Positions 33,534 to 42,687 of a stretch of DNA of 64,000 nt are shown in pieces (position 1 is the first letter of the stretch; the number at the start of each line of letters is the position of its first letter). The position numbers and the translations under genes were made by a program. The notes under the pieces are model-generated. The model worked only from the letters and a program-made list of their open reading frames with translations. It did no database searches and was not told the origin of the DNA. The DNA is from Castellaniella sp034675905 (GTDB taxonomy: Bacteria > Pseudomonadota > Gammaproteobacteria > Burkholderiales > Burkholderiaceae_B): assembly GCF_034675905.1 (NCBI RefSeq), contig NZ_JAUCCV010000009.1, positions 186,001-250,000 on the forward strand, read 5' to 3'.

Positions 33534-35870
33534 TCAACCCCGTGCCTGTGCTCCCGACGGCCCCTGGAAGTCGGGGGCGAAATCGTCCACGGCAATCACC
33601 CGGTCGTGCAGGGCGTTGCGTTCGCGCAGACGTTCGTATTCCTCGTCCGTCAGCCCGCCTGCGGCATGAACGGCCTCGGCGATGTCGCGCACGTTGGCGC
33701 GCGGATCGGCGGCGGGGATCTGTCCCGATTTTTCGAATGCGCGCACGCGGGCGTCCAGCGATTGCGTGTCCAGCACGGCCTGCAACGCGGCTTCCAGGAC
33801 GCCTATGGGATCTTCCAGATCCGTGGGCACGTGGACCAGTCGGGTCAGGCGATCTCGGGCGGGGCCTGGCGCGCAGAGCGCATCCGCCACGGCGGCGGAT
33901 AGCGCATCCGAGGGCGGCGAGAAGCTGCGGCCCCAGGGGAACAGCAGCACTTTCAGCGTGCAGGCCAGGAAACGGTTGGGGAAATTGCGCAGCACCCCGT
34001 CGATGGCGTCCTGCGCCCGGCAGAACGCATCCTGGATGGCCCAGTGCGCCAGCGGCGCATCGGCGGTCTGGCGGCCTTCATCCTGGAAACGCTTGAGCGT
34101 CGCGGAAACCAGGTAGAGCTGCGACAGCACGTCGCCCAGGCGGGCGGACAGGGATTCACGGCGCTTCAGCGATCCGCCCAGCACCAGCATGGCAACATCC
34201 GCCAGGGTAGCGAAGGCGGCGGAAAATCGTGTCAGTTGCCGGTAGTAGCGCGCCATGCCGGGATCGACGCCGGTGTCGGGGCGGGCCAGCAGGGCGCCGG
34301 TCCAGCCGTGCCAGATCGCGCGCATTTTATTGCCTGCGGTATGGCGCATGTGCCCCCAGAACGCCGTGTCGAAATCCGCCAACCCCTGTTCCGGGTCGCT
34401 GGCCTGCGCCGCCCGCATTTCCGCCAGCACGAAGGGGTGGCAGCGGATGGCGCCCTGGCCGAAGATGATCAGGCTGCGCGTCAAGATGTTGGCGCCTTCG
34501 ACGGTGATGCCCACGGGAATCTGCTGGTAGGCCCGCCCCAGAAAGTTCTGCGGCCCCAGGATGATGCCCTTGCCGCCGAGAATGTCCATGCCGTCGTTGA
34601 CCACGTCCCGCCCGCGTTCCGTGATGTGATATTTGGCGATGGCCGACAGGACGGCGGGCTTCTCGCCCAGATCGACTGCGCCTGCGGTCATGGAACGCAC
34701 GGCGTCCATCAGATAGGTGTTCGCGCCGATGCGGGCCAGCGGTTCGATGACGCCTTCGAAATGATGGATGCGGGTGCGGAACTGATCACGGACCGCGCTG
34801 TAGGCGCCGACCGTCCGGGCCGTCAGTTGCGCCATGCCGGCATAGGATGCGGGCAGCGAGATCGAGCGCCCGGCTGCCAGGCATTCCATCAACATGCGCC
34901 AGCCCTGGCCTGCGCGTTCCGGGCCGCCGATGATGAAGTCCAGCGGCATGAAGACGTCGCGCCCTTGTGTGGGGCCGTTCATGAACATGGCGTCCAGCGG
35001 AAAATGGCGCCGACCGATCTCGACGCCGGGGTGGTCGCGCGGCACCAGGGCGCAGGTGATGCCGATGTCGGGTTCATCGCCCAGCAGCCCGTCCGGGTCA
35101 TAGAGCCGGAACGCCAGGCCCAGCACCGTGCAGACCGGCCCCAGCGTGATGTAGCGCTTGTCCCAGGTGACGCGCATGCCCAGGGTTTCCCGGCCTTGCC
35201 ACAGCTCTTTGCAGACGATGCCGTGATCCGGGATGGCGGCGGCGTCCGACCCGGCCCAGGGGCTGGTCAGGCCGAAGGCAGGGATCTCTTCGCCGCGCGC
35301 CAGGCGGGGCAGGTAGTGATTTTTCTGTTCTTCCGTGCCGTAGTGCAGCAGCAATTCGGCAGGCCCCAGGGAATTGGGCACCATGACGGTGACCGACAGC
35401 GCGGAATTGCGCGATGCCAGGCGGGTCACGACCGCTGAATGGGCGCTGGCGGAGAACTCCAGCCCGCCGTATTGCTTCGGGATGATCATGCCGAAGAAAC
35501 GGTGCGTCTTGATGTAGTCCCAGGCCTCGGCAGGCAGGTCCAGGTCCTGGCGCGTGACCTGCCAGTCGCGCACCAGGGCGCACAGCGTTTCGACTTCGTG
35601 ATCCAGAAAGGACTGTTCTTCGTCCGACAGCCGGGGCGCAGGGATGGCATGCAGGGCGCGGGCGCTGGGCCGTCCGGAAAAGAGGTCGCCGTCCCACCAG
35701 ACCGTGCCGGCCTCCAGGGCCTCGCGTTCGGTGTCCGACATGCGGGGCAGGATGCGCCGGAACAACCGGTACAAGGGCCGGCTGAGAAATCTCAGGCGCC
35801 AGTCCCGCCGCGTCAGCACGCAAGCCAGCGCAATCAGGATGAGGATGATCAGAAGCAGCACGACAGTCAT
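33534..35870 (-). CDS. fadE: Acyl-CoA dehydrogenase, FadE type
   Basis: 778 aa. N-terminal membrane helix (TVVLLLIILILIALACVLT), then the acyl-CoA dehydrogenase fold (about 80-510) with GLTSPWAGSDAAAIPDHG and ILGGKGIILGPQN, and a C-terminal FadE-specific domain (about 520-770). FadE carries out the first step of fatty-acid beta-oxidation and differs from ordinary 380-aa acyl-CoA dehydrogenases by this length. The stop immediately abuts the purL stop (convergent, no gap). It is divergent from guaB with a 200-bp shared upstream region. Confidence 0.92.
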   Translation of the reverse strand: MTVVLLLIILILIALACVLTRRDWRLRFLSRPLYRLFRRILPRMSDTEREALEAGTVWWDGDLFSGRPSARALHAIPAPRLSDEEQSFLDHEVETLCALVRDWQVTRQDLDLPAEAWDYIKTHRFFGMIIPKQYGGLEFSASAHSAVVTRLASRNSALSVTVMVPNSLGPAELLLHYGTEEQKNHYLPRLARGEEIPAFGLTSPWAGSDAAAIPDHGIVCKELWQGRETLGMRVTWDKRYITLGPVCTVLGLAFRLYDPDGLLGDEPDIGITCALVPRDHPGVEIGRRHFPLDAMFMNGPTQGRDVFMPLDFIIGGPERAGQGWRMLMECLAAGRSISLPASYAGMAQLTARTVGAYSAVRDQFRTRIHHFEGVIEPLARIGANTYLMDAVRSMTAGAVDLGEKPAVLSAIAKYHITERGRDVVNDGMDILGGKGIILGPQNFLGRAYQQIPVGITVEGANILTRSLIIFGQGAIRCHPFVLAEMRAAQASDPEQGLADFDTAFWGHMRHTAGNKMRAIWHGWTGALLARPDTGVDPGMARYYRQLTRFSAAFATLADVAMLVLGGSLKRRESLSARLGDVLSQLYLVSATLKRFQDEGRQTADAPLAHWAIQDAFCRAQDAIDGVLRNFPNRFLACTLKVLLFPWGRSFSPPSDALSAAVADALCAPGPARDRLTRLVHVPTDLEDPIGVLEAALQAVLDTQSLDARVRAFEKSGQIPAADPRANVRDIAEAVHAAGGLTDEEYERLRERNALHDRVIAVDDFAPDFQGPSGAQARG

Positions 35871-36018
35871 GACGCGACTCCAGGTTCGGGTTTTCGTGTT
35901 CAGACGTTCAGAACATGATACCGCTTGAGGATTGCGGTCAATGCGGGCCTGTGCCCTGGTTCCTGTGCTGCGGCCAGGCGATTGCGCCCTGGCTTGCCGA
36001 TATTGTCTAGGGGTTTAT

Positions 36019-36042
36019 CCGTAGGCCCCTACGGCGTATAAT
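36019..36042 (+). promoter_or_regulatory. guaB promoter -10 box with overlapping palindrome
   Basis: TATAAT at 36037-36042 lies 28 bp before the guaB ATG. Directly upstream, CCGTAGGCCCCTACGG (36019-36034) is a perfect inverted repeat with 7-bp arms around CC, placed where the spacer of the promoter would be. The -35 is weak. The layout suggests an operator for a repressor; the regulator is not identified. Confidence 0.5.
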
Positions 36043-36070
36043 CCTGCTTTGCCCGGAGTCTATACAGTTT

Positions 36071-37531
36071 ATGCGTCTGATCAAAAAAGCGCTCACCTTC
36101 GACGACGTTCTCCTGGTGCCTGCCTTTTCCCAGGTTCTGCCGCGCGACACGCGCCTGACCACGCAGCTGACGCGTGGCATCCAGTTGAACATCCCCCTGG
36201 TTTCCGCCGCGATGGACACCGTGACCGAATCCCGCCTGGCGATTGCCATGGCCCAGGAAGGCGGCATCGGCATCATCCATAAAAACCTCAGCGCCGACGA
36301 GCAGGCCCGCGAGGTCGCGCGCGTCAAGCGTCACGAATTCGGCATCGTCATCGACCCCATCACCGTGACGCCCACGATGAAGGTTCGCGACGTCATCGAA
36401 CTGCAGCGTCTGCATGGCATTTCCGGCCTGCCCGTGGTCGAAGCCGGCAAGCTGGTGGGCATCGTCACCAACCGCGATCTGCGTTTCGAAGACCGTCTGG
36501 ATGTGTCGCTGCGCGAAATCATGACGCCGCAAGACCGTCTGGTGACGCTGCGCGAGGGCGCTACCCTGGAAGAAGCCCAGGCGCTGATGCATAAGCACCG
36601 GCTGGAACGCGTGTTGATCGTCAACGAAAAATTTCAGCTGCGCGGTCTGGCGACGGTCAAGGACATCGTCAAGAACACCGAACACCCCTTGGCCAGCAAG
36701 GACACCCAGGGCCAGCTGCGCGTCGGCGCCGCCGTGGGCGTGGGCGAAGGCACGGACGAACGCGTCGAAAAACTGGCGGCTGCCGGGGTCGACGTCATCG
36801 TGGTCGACACGGCGCATGGTCATTCGGCCGGTGTCATCGAGCGCGTGCGCTGGGTCAAAAAACATTATCCCAACATCCAGGTCGTGGGCGGCAACATCGC
36901 CACGGCTGCTGCCGCTTTGGCGCTGGTGGAAGCCGGCGCCGATGCAGTGAAAGTCGGCATCGGGCCGGGTTCCATCTGCACCACCCGCATTGTGGCGGGG
37001 GTCGGCGTGCCGCAGATCACGGCCATTGCCGATGTCGCCCAGGCGCTGGAAGGCACTGGCGTACCCTTGATCGCCGATGGCGGCATCCGCTATTCCGGCG
37101 ACGTTTCCAAGGCCCTGGCGGCTGGCGCATCCACCTGCATGATGGGCGGCATGTTCGCGGGCACCGAAGAAGCTCCCGGCGAGGTCGTCCTGTTCCAGGG
37201 CCGGTCCTACAAGTCGTATCGGGGCATGGGCAGTCTGGGCGCCATGGCCGATGGTTCCGCTGATCGCTATTTCCAGGATCCGAACAACAACGTCGACAAG
37301 CTGGTCCCCGAAGGCATCGAGGCGCGCGTCCCCTACAAGGGCAGCGTCATCGCCATCATCTTCCAACTGGTGGGCGGCATCCGGGCGTCCATGGGCTATT
37401 GCGGCAGCGCCACGATCGCCGATCTGCATGCGCAGGCCGAATTCGTGGAAATCACGGCAGCCGGGGTGCGTGAATCCCACGTCCACGACGTGCAGATCAC
37501 GAAAGAAGCCCCGAACTACCGGGCCGACTGA
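36071..37531 (+). CDS. guaB: Inosine-5'-monophosphate dehydrogenase
   Basis: 486 aa enzyme of GMP synthesis (IMP + NAD to XMP). TIM barrel with N-terminal LTFDDVLLVPAFS, two CBS domains inserted at about 95-205, catalytic Cys loop GIGPGSICTTRIVAGVGVP (about 300), and flap region YRGMGSLGAM. Length is standard. Two of the guanine genes, guaB and guaA, lie 3.2 kb apart here, separated by the M20, hydrolase and MFS genes rather than in a guaBA operon. Confidence 0.96.
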   Translation: MRLIKKALTFDDVLLVPAFSQVLPRDTRLTTQLTRGIQLNIPLVSAAMDTVTESRLAIAMAQEGGIGIIHKNLSADEQAREVARVKRHEFGIVIDPITVTPTMKVRDVIELQRLHGISGLPVVEAGKLVGIVTNRDLRFEDRLDVSLREIMTPQDRLVTLREGATLEEAQALMHKHRLERVLIVNEKFQLRGLATVKDIVKNTEHPLASKDTQGQLRVGAAVGVGEGTDERVEKLAAAGVDVIVVDTAHGHSAGVIERVRWVKKHYPNIQVVGGNIATAAAALALVEAGADAVKVGIGPGSICTTRIVAGVGVPQITAIADVAQALEGTGVPLIADGGIRYSGDVSKALAAGASTCMMGGMFAGTEEAPGEVVLFQGRSYKSYRGMGSLGAMADGSADRYFQDPNNNVDKLVPEGIEARVPYKGSVIAIIFQLVGGIRASMGYCGSATIADLHAQAEFVEITAAGVRESHVHDVQITKEAPNYRAD

Positions 37532-37536
37532 TCGCG

Positions 37537-38754
37537 ATGTCCCTGACCGGCGTCCCCACGCCCGCTTCGGCGGGCGTGCAGATCAATGATGATCTGGCGC
37601 AGACCATGCGCGGCTGGCGTCGCGATTTTCATCAACACCCGGAACTGGGCCACCAGGAACACCGCACGGCTGCGCGCGTGGCCGAATTGCTGCGTGGCTG
37701 GGGCATCCGTGTGCACGAAGGCTATGGCGGCACGACGGGCGTGATCGGGGTATTGGACGGACGTCTGGGGGCGGGGCCGACACTGGGGTTGCGCGCCGAC
37801 ATGGATGCGCTGCCCATGCAGGACCAGAGCGGGCTGGCGCACCAATCCCGGCATGACGGGGTGGCCCATGCCTGCGGTCATGACGGCCATACCGCCATGT
37901 TGCTGGGCGCCGCCTGCCATCTGGCGGCGCAGCCGGATTTTGCCGGCCGCGTCGTCTTTATTTTTCAACCTGCCGAAGAACCCCTGACCGGCGCCCAGGC
38001 CTTGGTGGCAGCGGGCCTGTTCCGGGATTTTCCCTGCGACGAACTGTACGGCCTGCACAATAATAATTGCATCGGTCCGGGTCAGGTCGGCGTGCGCACC
38101 GGCGCCATCCTGTCGGCGTGCGATCTGTTCGAGATCCATATTCGCGGCGTAGGCGGTCATGCCGCCATGCCGCATCAGGCCAACGATCCCATCGTGGCCG
38201 GTGCGGCGCTGGTGCAGTCTCTGCAATCCGTGGTCAGCCGCAACATCAGTCCTTTCGATACGGCAGTGCTCAGCATCTGCCAGTTCCAGGCGGGCAGCGC
38301 CATCAACGTCATCGCCGACCATGCCGTGTTGCGCGGAACGGTGCGGACACTGTCGCGCGAGGCACAGACCTGCACCCTGCAACGCCTGCGTGATCTGTGC
38401 GAGGGCGCGGCGCGGGGTTATGGCTGCGAGGTGGAATTCCGCCATCTGCTGAGTTCTCCGCCGACCATCAATCAGGCCGGGCCGGTGGCGCATGTAAAGC
38501 GCGCTGCCGCTGCCGTGCTGGGGGCGGATCAGATCGTCGATCCTGTGACGCCGCTGATGGCTTCCGAAGATTTCGCCTACCTGCTGGATCATTGTCCAGG
38601 GGCGTATTTCTTTTTGGGACACGATGGTTTGACGTGCCACCATCCGGCCTTTGATTTCGATGATGCACTATTGCCCCAAGGGGCGGCGATTTTCGCCACC
38701 CTGGTGCATCAGCGGCTGGCGGCCCCCGCGTCCAGCAGGGCGCTGACCACCTGA
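37537..38754 (+). CDS. M20-family amidohydrolase (hippurate hydrolase-like)
   Basis: 405 aa metallo-peptidase/aminoacylase of the HipO/IlvD-like amidohydrolase group. Motifs: RRDFHQHPELGHQEHRTAAR, LRADMDALPM, HACGHDGHTAMLLGAA (metal ligands), FQPAEEP (catalytic Glu), the dimerisation domain with GVGGHAAMPHQANDPIVAGA, and SEDFAYLL. It likely cleaves N-acyl amino acids; the substrate is unknown. It starts 5 bp after guaB, so it may be read through from there. Its 3' end overlaps the convergent hydrolase gene by 46 bp. Confidence 0.9.
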   Translation: MSLTGVPTPASAGVQINDDLAQTMRGWRRDFHQHPELGHQEHRTAARVAELLRGWGIRVHEGYGGTTGVIGVLDGRLGAGPTLGLRADMDALPMQDQSGLAHQSRHDGVAHACGHDGHTAMLLGAACHLAAQPDFAGRVVFIFQPAEEPLTGAQALVAAGLFRDFPCDELYGLHNNNCIGPGQVGVRTGAILSACDLFEIHIRGVGGHAAMPHQANDPIVAGAALVQSLQSVVSRNISPFDTAVLSICQFQAGSAINVIADHAVLRGTVRTLSREAQTCTLQRLRDLCEGAARGYGCEVEFRHLLSSPPTINQAGPVAHVKRAAAAVLGADQIVDPVTPLMASEDFAYLLDHCPGAYFFLGHDGLTCHHPAFDFDDALLPQGAAIFATLVHQRLAAPASSRALTT

Positions 38755-39440
38755 TCTGGTGCGCTGATCATGGCGTCGTGGCCGCAGGCCAGGTCGTGCC
38801 AGGTCCAACGGGTTTCATACTGCGAGCGCGCCCACTCGTATCCTTGTCCGACGGCTTGGAAGGGCTGTTCAGTACAGCGCAGATACGTGGCCGGCAGGCC
38901 ATTGCCCAGCGGGTGCTCCAACTGCAGCGCTTCGCGGTAGGTGCCGATCGGCTGGGGGGTCATGTTTTCCTGCGCGTAGGCGATGTCCGCCGGTGCGCTC
39001 AGCCCCAGACTTTCAGGGCGGGGTGGGGGAATGCCGCCGGTACGGGCGGCAGCCAGTTCCAATCGTTCGACAATGTCCGCAGGCAGCGTGTCAAAGGTCG
39101 ATGTGTCGGGCGGCAGTAGGAATGCATCCAGATAGACCAGCCGCCGGATGCGTTCGGGCAGGCGGTCGGCGGCGCCGGACACCACCAGCCCGCCGAAGCT
39201 GTGGCCCACCAGAATGATGTCGTGCAGATCATGGCGCAGCAGCGTATCGCACAGGTCCTGGATAAAGTCGCTGAGCGTGATGGCCGGGCTGAGCTGGTCG
39301 CGGCGCTCTCCCAGACCCGGCAGCGTGGGGGTGAATACCTGGTGGCCGGCCTGCCGCAGCAGCCGGTCTGCGACCGTGGCCCAGCACCAGCCGCCGTGCC
39401 AGGCGCCGTGGACCAGGACATAGGTGTCTGATGAGGTCAT
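38709..39440 (-). CDS. Alpha/beta-fold hydrolase (EstC/salicylate-esterase-like)
   Basis: 243 aa from the ATG at 39440, starting MTSSDTYVLVHGAWHGGWCW, the oxyanion HG motif of this group. Nucleophile elbow is ILVGHSFGGLVVSG (Ser at about 84); the catalytic His lies in LACGHDAMISAPDQV. This is the plant methylesterase/EstC type of hydrolase. It is translationally coupled to the MFS gene upstream (4-bp overlap), which suggests a shared substrate or export of its product. The 3' end overlaps the convergent M20 gene by 46 bp. Confidence 0.87.
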   Translation of the reverse strand: MTSSDTYVLVHGAWHGGWCWATVADRLLRQAGHQVFTPTLPGLGERRDQLSPAITLSDFIQDLCDTLLRHDLHDIILVGHSFGGLVVSGAADRLPERIRRLVYLDAFLLPPDTSTFDTLPADIVERLELAAARTGGIPPPRPESLGLSAPADIAYAQENMTPQPIGTYREALQLEHPLGNGLPATYLRCTEQPFQAVGQGYEWARSQYETRWTWHDLACGHDAMISAPDQVVSALLDAGAASR

Positions 39441-40675
39441 GTGCGTGCTCCTGCTTGTCCTTGCAGCCGCAAAATGGGCGCTGCGCCTGCCAGCAGACCC
39501 AGTGCGCCCAACACCAGGGCGAACTCCAGCGGCGCGTTGAACCAGGCGTGCGTCAGGCTGAAAAACAGTGGTCCGATCAATTGCCCCAGGGCGAACGAGG
39601 CCGTCATGGCCGCCATCTGCCGCTTGGCCCCGGCAGGCCCGACGGTGGCCTGGGCTTCCTGCAGGCCGACCATGGTGATCACCATGAAGGTGCTGCCGAC
39701 GCAGGTGGCGGCGATCAGTATGGCCGGCAGGGAATGCCAGATGGCCGGCAGCAGGACGCCGACGGCCATGATGATCTGGGCGCCCGCCCAGACCTGTGGC
39801 CGGCTGAAGCGCCGGGCAAACCGGCTGGCGATCAGGGTCGAGACCGCTCCCGCCAGTCCGAATACCGGCCACGCCAGGCTGAACAGCCAGGGGTTGGGTA
39901 CCAGCAGGCGGGCCTGCGCTGGCAAGAACGTCGCCGGCAGAATGTAGCCGAAACCATAGACCCCGTAGCACAGGATCAGGCCCCAATGCAGCGGCGACGG
40001 AGTTGGGTCCGGCGGCGCCTCTGCGAGTTGGGGCGTGTCGGGCAGCGCAGTTGTCTGGGCGGGGGTGTCATCCGTCTTGGGGGCATCGAGTTTGATCGCT
40101 TGTTTTTCTGGATCGGGCGCAGCCCACAGCATGGACGCTCCCATCAGCCCCAACAAGGCGGCAGCCGCCAGCCACAGCCAGGCCTGCGAAGCCGTCGTAC
40201 CCAGCAGCGTCAGCCCCATGCAGGCCAGCCCTGCAAACGTGATCCCGCAGCCCACGCCGGCGAAGACGATGCCGCTATGCCGTTCCTGGCCCTGGGCATT
40301 CAGTCGTGCGATGCATAGGGATGCGGTCCCGATCAGCACCCAGGCGCTGGCCACTCCCGCCAGCAGCCGCCAGCTCAGCCAGCCGGCCCAGTGCGTGTCC
40401 AGCCCCATGGCGGCGGTCATCAGCACTACCAGCCACAGGCCTCGGCGCAGCAGCGTGGCGGGCGGCCAGCTCATGTGCGTGACCAGCAGCGCGCCCAGCA
40501 GGTAGCCCAGATAATTGGCGCTGGCCAGCCAGCCGCCTTGCGCCAGCGACAGGCCAAGGTCAGCCTGCATCATGGGCAATACCGGCGTGAAGGCGAACCG
40601 GCCGATGCCCATGGCGACCGCCAGGGCCAGCAGCCCGGCCAGGGGCAGGGGAAGGATCGGTGCGCGGATGAGCAT
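39437..40675 (-). CDS. YbfB/YjiJ-family MFS transporter
   Basis: 412 aa with twelve predicted membrane helices and the YbfB/YjiJ signature start 'ALAVAMGIGRFAFTPVLPMM'. A long cytoplasmic loop between helices 6 and 7 (about 195-225, rich in Asp/Pro/Thr) is usual for MFS. The substrate is unknown. Its TGA overlaps the ATG of the downstream hydrolase gene, forming a two-gene operon. It is divergent from guaA. Confidence 0.88.
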   Translation of the reverse strand: MLIRAPILPLPLAGLLALAVAMGIGRFAFTPVLPMMQADLGLSLAQGGWLASANYLGYLLGALLVTHMSWPPATLLRRGLWLVVLMTAAMGLDTHWAGWLSWRLLAGVASAWVLIGTASLCIARLNAQGQERHSGIVFAGVGCGITFAGLACMGLTLLGTTASQAWLWLAAAALLGLMGASMLWAAPDPEKQAIKLDAPKTDDTPAQTTALPDTPQLAEAPPDPTPSPLHWGLILCYGVYGFGYILPATFLPAQARLLVPNPWLFSLAWPVFGLAGAVSTLIASRFARRFSRPQVWAGAQIIMAVGVLLPAIWHSLPAILIAATCVGSTFMVITMVGLQEAQATVGPAGAKRQMAAMTASFALGQLIGPLFFSLTHAWFNAPLEFALVLGALGLLAGAAPILRLQGQAGART

Positions 40676-40787
40676 GGGGGATATTTTTTGTTGCGGACCC
40701 GACTACTGTAACGGTTGCAGGGGCTTCAGGCCAAGCCTGTCCATGGGTTACATTAACGCCTTGAACAGCCCTTCGATATTACCCGCC

Positions 40788-42380
40788 ATGCATCAGCGCA
40801 TCCTCATCCTGGACTACGGTTCACAGGTCACCCAGCTCATTGCCCGCCGTGTTCGTGACACAGGCGTCTTTTGCGAGATCCATCCAGGCGACGTGAGCGA
40901 CGCCTTTATCCGTGAACAGCAAAACCAGGGTCTGAAGGGCATCATCCTGTCGGGCAGCCATGCCTCGGCCTATGCCGACGAGTCCCTGAAAGTACCTGGC
41001 GCGGTCTTTCAGGCAGGCGTGCCGGTGCTGGGCATCTGCTACGGCATGCAGTCCATGGCGGTTCAGCTGGGCGGCCAGGTCGAATTTTCGGATCACCGCG
41101 AATTCGGCTACGCTGAAGTCCGCGCCCATGGCCATACCCGGCTGCTGGACGGTCTGCAGGATTTTGCCACCCCCGACGGTCACGGCATGCTGAAAGTCTG
41201 GATGAGCCATGGCGACCGCGTCACTGCGTTGCCGCCCGGTTTCGTCCGCATGGCGTCCACCCCTTCGTGCGACATCGCCGGCATGGCCGACGAAGCGCGC
41301 GGCTTCTACGCTGTGCAGTTCCACCCCGAGGTCACTCATACGGTCCAGGGGCAGGCGATCCTGCAGCGTTTCGTCACCGAGATCTGCGGCTGCGCCGGCG
41401 ACTGGAACATGCCTGACTACGTGACCGAAGCCGTTGCCCGCATCCGCGAACAGGTCGGCGCCGACGAAGTCATCCTGGGCCTGTCCGGCGGCGTGGATTC
41501 CTCTGTAGCCGCCGCCTTGATCCATAAGGCCATCGGCGACCAGCTGACCTGCGTGTTCGTCGATCACGGCCTGCTGCGCCTGAACGAAGCCAAACAGGTC
41601 ATGGACACCATGTCCCGACACCTGGGCATCCGTGTCATCCACGTCGATGCCAGCGAACAATTCATGGGCAAGCTGGTCGGTGTCGCCGACCCTGAAGCCA
41701 AGCGCAAGATCATCGGCCGCGAATTCGTCGAAGTCTTCCAGACCGAATCCGCCAAGCTGAAATCCGCCCGTTGGCTGGCCCAGGGCACCATCTACCCGGA
41801 CGTGATCGAATCGGCTGCATCCAAGACCGGCAAGGCGGTCGCCATCAAGTCCCACCACAACGTCGGCGGCTTGCCCGATACTCTGAACCTGAAGCTGTTG
41901 GAACCCTTGCGCGAACTGTTCAAGGACGAAGTCCGCCATCTGGGTCTGGCCCTGGGCCTGCCGCCCGAAATGGTCTTCCGCCATCCTTTCCCCGGCCCCG
42001 GCCTGGGTGTGCGCATCCTGGGCGAGGTCAAGCAGGAATACGCCGATCTGCTGCGTCGCGCCGACGATATCTTCATCACCGAGCTGCGCGATACCATCGA
42101 TTCGGCGTCCGGTAAATCCTGGTACGACCTGACGTCACAGGCTTTCACCGTCTTCTTGCCCGTGAAATCCGTGGGTGTGATGGGCGATGGCCGTACTTAC
42201 GATTATGTCGTGGCCCTGCGGGCTGTGCAGACGACCGACTTCATGACGGCGGACTGGGCGGAACTGCCGTATGCGCTGTTGAAGAAGGTCTCGTCGCGCA
42301 TTATCAACGAGGTACGCGGGATCAATCGGGTCACGTATGACGTGTCGAGCAAGCCGCCCGCGACGATTGAGTGGGAATGA
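40788..42380 (+). CDS. guaA: GMP synthase (glutamine-hydrolysing)
   Basis: 530 aa, XMP + glutamine + ATP to GMP. Class-I amidotransferase domain (1-200) with nucleophile Cys in GICYGMQSMAVQLGG and His/Glu in FHPEVTHT; PP-loop ATP-pyrophosphatase domain with LGLSGGVDSSVAAALIHKA; C-terminal dimerisation domain ending in TIEWE. The start is the ATG at 40788 (MHQRILILDYGSQV), favoured by homologue length over earlier in-frame starts. The 3' end is the integration site of the 7.2-kb element: the last codons have a synonymous duplicate at 49609-49627. Confidence 0.96.
   Translation: MHQRILILDYGSQVTQLIARRVRDTGVFCEIHPGDVSDAFIREQQNQGLKGIILSGSHASAYADESLKVPGAVFQAGVPVLGICYGMQSMAVQLGGQVEFSDHREFGYAEVRAHGHTRLLDGLQDFATPDGHGMLKVWMSHGDRVTALPPGFVRMASTPSCDIAGMADEARGFYAVQFHPEVTHTVQGQAILQRFVTEICGCAGDWNMPDYVTEAVARIREQVGADEVILGLSGGVDSSVAAALIHKAIGDQLTCVFVDHGLLRLNEAKQVMDTMSRHLGIRVIHVDASEQFMGKLVGVADPEAKRKIIGREFVEVFQTESAKLKSARWLAQGTIYPDVIESAASKTGKAVAIKSHHNVGGLPDTLNLKLLEPLRELFKDEVRHLGLALGLPPEMVFRHPFPGPGLGVRILGEVKQEYADLLRRADDIFITELRDTIDSASGKSWYDLTSQAFTVFLPVKSVGVMGDGRTYDYVVALRAVQTTDFMTADWAELPYALLKKVSSRIINEVRGINRVTYDVSSKPPATIEWE
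42362..42380 (+). other. Left attachment site in guaA 3' end (attL)
   Basis: Last codons of guaA, GACGATTGAGTGGGAATGA. Compared with 49609-49627 the three differences are all at third codon positions, which keeps the protein end intact after integration. Confidence 0.8.
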
Positions 42381-42426
42381 TTCCGCGTCTGGCAAGGACT
42401 AGCACCACATAGCAAGAAATTTTCAT

Positions 42427-42452
42427 AAGCCCGTGTTATCACGGGCTTTTTT
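42427..42452 (+). terminator. Rho-independent terminator after guaA, element side
   Basis: AAGCCCGTG (42427-42435), loop TTAT, CACGGGCTT (42440-42448), then a T run. It replaces the native guaA terminator, which has been displaced to about 49671. Confidence 0.85.
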
Positions 42453-42462
42453 CGCATCTCTC

Positions 42463-42486
42463 TTGGCAGTGTCTGGCATTGTCGGG
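42463..42486 (+). repeat. Direct repeat near left end of element (copy 1)
   Basis: 24 bp containing GTCTGGCATTGTCGGG. It matches 49488-49511 at 22 of 24 positions. The two copies lie about 90-110 bp inside each end. Confidence 0.8.
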
Positions 42487-42507
42487 TAGCTACAAGTACA
42501 AATTTTT

Positions 42508-42663
42508 CATGGTACGAACGATGGTATTATCGACGGCGATACCATGATCCGTGCGCGATACCATGATTCCATGTTGTGGATACATCATGGTATCAAGTTT
42601 ATAAAAATCCATTGGATTCAATGCGTTATAGATAATTTTTAGGCCAATTCTCATCATGGTATC
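42508..42663 (+). repeat. Cluster of GATACCATGAT repeats before the integrase gene
   Basis: Four perfect 11-bp copies: GATACCATGAT at 42538-42548 and 42557-42567, and the inverse ATCATGGTATC at 42584-42594 and 42653-42663. Partial copies lie at 42508-42514 and 42520-42527, with another partial (CATGGTAT) at 49534-49541 near the right end. They may be arm-type integrase sites or an operator for int. Confidence 0.75.
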
Positions 42664-42687
42664 GCAGCTACGATCAGGAAGCCCGCC

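Noticed and set aside
42508..42663. CRISPR-like array before the integrase
   Set aside because: Units are 11 bp, in both orientations and unevenly spaced; no cas genes.
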